Origin: Pseudarthrobacter sulfonivorans | Lineage (GTDB): Bacteria > Actinomycetota > Actinomycetes > Actinomycetales > Micrococcaceae | Assembly: GCF_014712225.1 (NCBI RefSeq) | Contig: NZ_JACXBW010000014.1 | Location: 62,001 to 126,000, forward strand | DNA: 64,000 bases | Direction of reading: 5' to 3' | Part shown: piece after piece, positions 60,647-64,000 of the stretch | Layout of the letters: every line of letters begins with the position of its first letter | Numbering within the stretch: position 1 is the first letter of the stretch | Notes under the pieces: model-generated | What the model was told of the DNA's origin: nothing | The model's database searches: none | What the model saw: only the letters and a program-made list of their open reading frames with translations | Program-made: the position numbers and the translations under genes

Positions 60647-61069
60647 TCAGGGGCTGTGGAGGACCGTGGTCACGTGCCGGTAGCCGGCCCTGATCAGTTC
60701 AGCCAGCACCGCCTCGTCCACATCCTCAAGCTTGTTCACATACAGGCAGCCCGCGCCGGTCTTGTGTTTTCCGAGCCGGGCCAGCAGTTCAGCGGCCTCC
60801 GGCCCGTACGTCAGCCCGTAAAGCGAGAGGCTGGACTTCCGGGGCGAAAAGCCCACGGCAGCCGCGTCGCCTTCCCTGCCGCTCCCGTATCTGTAGTGGT
60901 ACTGCCCGAACCCCACGATGGTCGGCCCCCACATTTCGGGCTCTTCGCCGGTGATTTCCTTCATCATTTCGAGCAGCCGCAGGCCGTCCCGGTGCCGGAC
61001 CGGATGTTCCACTGCGGCCAGGAATTCGTCCACTGACGCGCCGGTCACCTGGGTCTTGTTCTCAGCCAT
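60647..61069 (-). CDS. DUF1801 domain protein (YdhG-like)
   Basis: A 140-residue cytoplasmic protein. SVDEFLAAVEHPVRHRDGLRLLEMM and MWGPTIVGFGQYHYRY match the DUF1801 fold, a small alpha/beta domain shared with YdhG. Function is unknown in the family. The start used is ATG 61069 (MAENKTQV), giving a normal length. It diverges from the phzF-like gene with a gap of only 65 bp. Confidence 0.8.
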   Translation of the reverse strand: MAENKTQVTGASVDEFLAAVEHPVRHRDGLRLLEMMKEITGEEPEMWGPTIVGFGQYHYRYGSGREGDAAAVGFSPRKSSLSLYGLTYGPEAAELLARLGKHKTGAGCLYVNKLEDVDEAVLAELIRAGYRHVTTVLHSP

Positions 61070-61134
61070 GATGGAAGTCTGGCAGAGCACGGTCCGCTTG
61101 TCAGGCACGCCGCCCCGGGTGATAGCCTGCGGCG

Positions 61135-61995
61135 GTGAGCCACAACGCTTCCCCAGCGCCCTGCCGTCGTCCGTTCACCCAGATGGACGTGTTCACGGAC
61201 GAACCGTACAGGGGAAATCCGCTCGCGGTGGTTGGTGAAGCCGCGGACCTCACGACGGAACAGATGCAGCAATTCGCCAACTGGACCAACCTTTCAGAGA
61301 CCACTTTCCTGCTGCCGCCCACGCATCCTGATGCCGACTACCTGGTCCGCATCTTCACTGCCCTCGAGGAGTTCCCTTTTGCCGGCCATCCCACGCTGGG
61401 ATCGGCGCAGGCGTGGCTGGACGCCGGCGGCGTCCCGAAGCAGGAGGGCGTGCTGGTCCAGGAATGCGGTGCGGGCCTGGTCCGCGTGAAGCGCGACGGC
61501 AGTCGGCTGGCGTTCGCTGCGCCGCCGCTGACGCGCTCCGGCCCGGTGGCCGAAGCGGACATGGCGCAGATCGCGGACGGCCTTCGCGTGCCCCGCCATG
61601 CGCTGCTGGACGGCTCCTGGCTGATCAACGGCCCCGAGTGGATCGGTGTGCTTCTGGGGTCCGCCGGACAGGTACTGGGCATCAGGCCGGACTTCACGGC
61701 CCTGGGTGACCTGAAAGTTGGCGTGATCGGCCCTTACGCCGCGGACGCGCCGGCGGACTTCGAGGTGCGCACCTTCATCCCTGGTGACGCTGCAGCCGAG
61801 GACCCCGTCACGGGCAGCTTCAACGCCGGCGCCGCGCAATGGCTGATCGGCAGTGGCCGCGCACCGTCGTCGTACGTGGCCGCGCAGGGTACGGCACTGG
61901 GCCGGACGGGTCGGATCCATGTGGACGCTGAGGGCAGCGACATCTGGGTCGGCGGCACTTCCGCCGCGCGCATCAGTGGAACTGTACTGCTGTAG
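61135..61995 (+). CDS. PhzF-family isomerase-like protein
   Basis: A 286-residue protein of the PhzF/DapF fold. Landmarks are QMDVFTDEPYRGNPLAVV, with the conserved N-terminal GNP, the catalytic-type Glu in LSETTFLLPP, FPFAGHPTLGSAQAWL, and EDPVTGSFNAGAAQWL near the end. Family members isomerise small acids, but most have no known substrate and no other phenazine gene is here. The start is GTG at 61135. Confidence 0.88.
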   Translation: MSHNASPAPCRRPFTQMDVFTDEPYRGNPLAVVGEAADLTTEQMQQFANWTNLSETTFLLPPTHPDADYLVRIFTALEEFPFAGHPTLGSAQAWLDAGGVPKQEGVLVQECGAGLVRVKRDGSRLAFAAPPLTRSGPVAEADMAQIADGLRVPRHALLDGSWLINGPEWIGVLLGSAGQVLGIRPDFTALGDLKVGVIGPYAADAPADFEVRTFIPGDAAAEDPVTGSFNAGAAQWLIGSGRAPSSYVAAQGTALGRTGRIHVDAEGSDIWVGGTSAARISGTVLL

Positions 61996-62082
61996 CCCGG
62001 GTGGAATAAACGCGGGACCCCTCCGGTTACCCTGATACATGCAAACACATGTAGCGTAGTCTGTACCGAACCTGAGGAGTCC

Positions 62083-62712
62083 ATGGTGGAAACCCGCCGC
62101 ATCACTGTATTGTCCGCCGGCCTGGGTGTGCCGTCCTCGAGCCGGCTGCTCGCCGACCAGCTCGCGGCTGCCGCGGAGCACGAGCTAACGGACGCCAGCT
62201 ACCAGGTGACGGTGGACGTGGTTGAGCTTCGCGACCTCGCGGTGGACATCGCGAATAACTTCGTCACCGGCTACGCGGCTCCCCGCCTTGCCGACGTCAT
62301 CGCCGGCGTGGAGGCCTCTGATGGCATCATCGCGGTGAGCCCCGTGTTCAGCGCGTCCTACAGCGGCCTGTTCAAATCCTTTATTGACGTCCTGGACCCC
62401 AAGTCCCTGGAGGGCAAGGCCGTCCTGCTGGGCGCCACCGGCGGCACCGACAGGCACCAGATGGTTCTGGAGTACGCCATGCGGCCGCTGTTCAGCTACC
62501 TTCGGACCAGAATGACCGCTACGGCAGTATTTGCCGGCCCCCAGGATTGGGGAAACACCGACGACGGCGCCTCGCCCCTCTCCGATCGGGTGCAGCGGGC
62601 GGCGTCAGAGTTCGCCGCTCTCCTGAAGGGTGCGCAACCGGGCCGGAAGGCGGCCGTGGCGGAATCCCTGCCGTTTGAGCAGCTGCTGGCCGGCATCTCG
62701 GGCGGAAGGTAG
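62083..62712 (+). CDS. NADPH-dependent FMN reductase (CE1759-type)
   Basis: A 209-residue flavodoxin-like protein. TVLSAGLGVPSSSRLLADQL is the FMN-phosphate loop, SPVFSASYSGLFKSFIDVLD follows, and GKAVLLGATGG contacts the flavin. This fits actinobacterial FMN reductases that supply reduced flavin to partner monooxygenases. GAGGAG precedes the ATG. No partner gene is adjacent. Confidence 0.85.
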   Translation: MVETRRITVLSAGLGVPSSSRLLADQLAAAAEHELTDASYQVTVDVVELRDLAVDIANNFVTGYAAPRLADVIAGVEASDGIIAVSPVFSASYSGLFKSFIDVLDPKSLEGKAVLLGATGGTDRHQMVLEYAMRPLFSYLRTRMTATAVFAGPQDWGNTDDGASPLSDRVQRAASEFAALLKGAQPGRKAAVAESLPFEQLLAGISGGR

Positions 62713-62783
62713 CACCTGCCCCTCAGCGCTATGCGTCCGGGCGGCCGTACTCACAGCCGCCCGGGAAGGCATGAAGGCGGCTC

Positions 62784-63353
62784 CTAGTCGTCGAGGAGGG
62801 CGATGAACTCGCGGGCCTGCTTCAGGGAAATGTCAGAGTGCCTGGTGAGCGCCGTTGCCGCGCCCTCGATGTCGCCGCTGCGGGCAAGCGTGCGGATCCG
62901 CCCGTAGATTTCATCATTGAGCATGTTGCTGCTGACCTCCCGCGTGACGTCGCCCTTGCTGGCAATGGCGCGGTAGCGGTACGGGAAACGCTGGGGTGTG
63001 TCGTCGTCGGCCTCAAGGTCCGCAGCCTGTGGCTGCGGACCGCGGTAGGGCTGGGGATGGGCGGCCAGGGCCCCTACGGCGTCCCGGGAGGCCCGCAGGC
63101 CATCGCCTGTGGATTCGTAGTAGAACTTGATGGCCGCCATGGCCTGCCCCTGTGCAATCAGCGCATACAGCCTCTGGTGCTGCTCTTCGTTAAGCTTGGC
63201 GGCGGCCAGGCGGGCCAGCCCGGACGCGTCAGGTGCCTGGACCGTGCCGGCCTCCCTGGCGGATGCCTGCCTCTTGCCGATTGCGCGGGCCGCCAGCGCA
63301 ACGCCGGCAGCCACGACCGCGAGGATGATAACGGGGATCACGAGCGATTCCAT
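62784..63353 (-). CDS. Membrane-anchored protein with L7/L12-like C-terminal motif
   Basis: A 189-residue protein. An N-terminal helix (LVIPVIILAVVAAGVALAARAI) anchors it. The middle has EEQHQRLYALIAQGQAMAAIKFYYESTGDGLRASRDAV, a helical-hairpin unit like that in the C-terminal domain of L7/L12 (AIK, then a basic or polar turn, then a second helix). A shorter similar unit, SDISLKQAREFIALLDD, ends the protein. It is two bases from the next gene on the strand and probably co-transcribed with it. Function unknown. Confidence 0.65.
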   Translation of the reverse strand: MESLVIPVIILAVVAAGVALAARAIGKRQASAREAGTVQAPDASGLARLAAAKLNEEQHQRLYALIAQGQAMAAIKFYYESTGDGLRASRDAVGALAAHPQPYRGPQPQAADLEADDDTPQRFPYRYRAIASKGDVTREVSSNMLNDEIYGRIRTLARSGDIEGAATALTRHSDISLKQAREFIALLDD

Positions 63354-63355
63354 TT

Positions 63356-63808
63356 CTAAAGCCGATCTATGTACTTCTTGGCGGTGGCCAGGTCGGTGTG
63401 GGTTTCTTGGCGCAGGAGCTTGATGGCCTGGATCTTGTGCCCATCGCGAACCATCGTCTGGAGCTGCATGGCAAGCTGGGGATCGAACAGGCCGCCAGGC
63501 AGCGTATTGCCGTGCGCCGGGGCGCCTGTCCCGGAGTGCGCCCGCAGTGCGGCGCGGGCGTGATCCTCCTGCTGCGACTGCTGCTGTTCGTTTTGGCTTG
63601 GGCGCGTATTCGCTTCGAGCCGGGCGCGCACGGCAGTTGCCAACCGCACCTGCTCAGCGTAGTGGGCAGCCGAACGCCTGGCGAGGTCCTGCTGATACTT
63701 TTCGGCATCGGAGGTCCCGGTATCGCGCGGCCTCAGCGCCGTTGTGAGCGTCCATAGGACTGCCACCAGGATTCCGGCCGGCAGTAACACCATCAGTATG
63801 TCGCCCAT
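63356..63808 (-). CDS. Membrane-anchored protein with L7/L12-like C-terminal motif
   Basis: A 150-residue relative of its neighbour. A membrane helix (ILMVLLPAGILVAVLWTLTTAL) is followed by a Gln/Ala-rich coiled linker and a C-terminal unit DGHKIQAIKLLRQETHTDLATAKKYIDRL. This closely follows the L7/L12 pattern IxAIKLLRxxTxxxLxxAKxxID. The ribosomal protein uses this domain to bind elongation factors. Whether this copy touches the ribosome is unknown. The start ATG is at 63808. Confidence 0.68.
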   Translation of the reverse strand: MGDILMVLLPAGILVAVLWTLTTALRPRDTGTSDAEKYQQDLARRSAAHYAEQVRLATAVRARLEANTRPSQNEQQQSQQEDHARAALRAHSGTGAPAHGNTLPGGLFDPQLAMQLQTMVRDGHKIQAIKLLRQETHTDLATAKKYIDRL

Positions 63809-63833
63809 GCTTAGAGCTTATGCCAGATGACCG

Positions 63834-63842
63834 TTATCCACA
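63834..63842 (+). promoter_or_regulatory. Single DnaA-box match
   Basis: A perfect TTATCCACA in the 192-bp end stretch 63809-64000, with TGTGGATGA at 63985-63993 near the edge. No gene is complete in this stretch. A lone 9-mer can occur by chance. Confidence 0.35.
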
Positions 63843-64000
63843 GCACATTCCTTTGGCTGCATACAGCGGATTGGCCCTGCGGTCAAAAAATGGGAGAACT
63901 GTAATTTTCGTCACCAAGACGGCATGATTCGCTGCTCGCCGACCCATACAACCCGCCTGTTTTCAACCTCGCCCATCCCCAAGCTGTGGATGAAGGTTTC

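Overview
The window is a piece of a high-GC actinobacterial chromosome next to the replication origin. Gene order and protein sequences point to the family Micrococcaceae, most likely Arthrobacter or Pseudarthrobacter; this is inferred from gene content, as no database was searched. It opens inside dnaA (minus strand) and runs through the classic origin block rpmH-rnpA-yidD-yidC-jag-rsmG-parA-parB. It then crosses an unusual stretch of about 5.7 kb with no convincing gene, and continues with trxA, trxB, a pseudokinase gene, murJ, a NUDIX hydrolase and the tRNA CCA-adding enzyme. This is the order known around the M. tuberculosis origin, but counterparts of cwlM, sigM and Rv3909 are missing.

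The gene-free island (about 6911-12585) is the most striking region. It carries seven perfect copies of the ParB centromere site parS (GTTTCACGTGAAAC) and one copy with a single mismatch. An eighth perfect copy lies in the 5' part of parA, and another one-mismatch copy forms the middle of the parB terminator hairpin. Two arrays of DnaA-box-like 9-mers, all in one orientation and repeating about every 12 bp, flank the parS at 9421. The island therefore looks like a chromosomal centromere with a DnaA-binding element.

From 18.8 to 38 kb the genes are mostly housekeeping or envelope genes: CCA transferase, histidine phosphatase, two or three tiny ORFs (two with near-ideal ribosome binding sites), a GT87-type membrane glycosyltransferase, an FAD oxidoreductase, a lipoprotein penicillin-binding protein, an ABC-F ATPase, an MFS transporter, a PAP2-diacylglycerol kinase fusion, an ABC exporter with an adjacent two-component system, a Tat-exported intradiol-dioxygenase-like lipoprotein and an M18 aminopeptidase.

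From 38.1 to 58.2 kb lies an exopolysaccharide locus made of two convergent arms. The plus arm has a GT26-GT2 fusion, a Wzy/ligase-type polymerase, a Wzz-like protein and a Tat-exported possible glycosidase. The minus arm has a LuxR/LAL regulator, an initiating sugar-phosphate transferase, NDP-amino-sugar enzymes (oxidoreductase, epimerase, two aminotransferases, acyltransferase), a Wzx-like flippase and three glycosyltransferases. Seven successive gene junctions in the minus arm are 4-nt start/stop overlaps.

The right end holds the ribosomal/replication operon rpsF-ssb-rpsR-rplI, then a DUF1801 protein, a PhzF-like protein, an FMN reductase and two small membrane proteins that end in an L7/L12-like helical motif. 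No tRNA, rRNA, CRISPR array, insertion sequence or prophage was seen.
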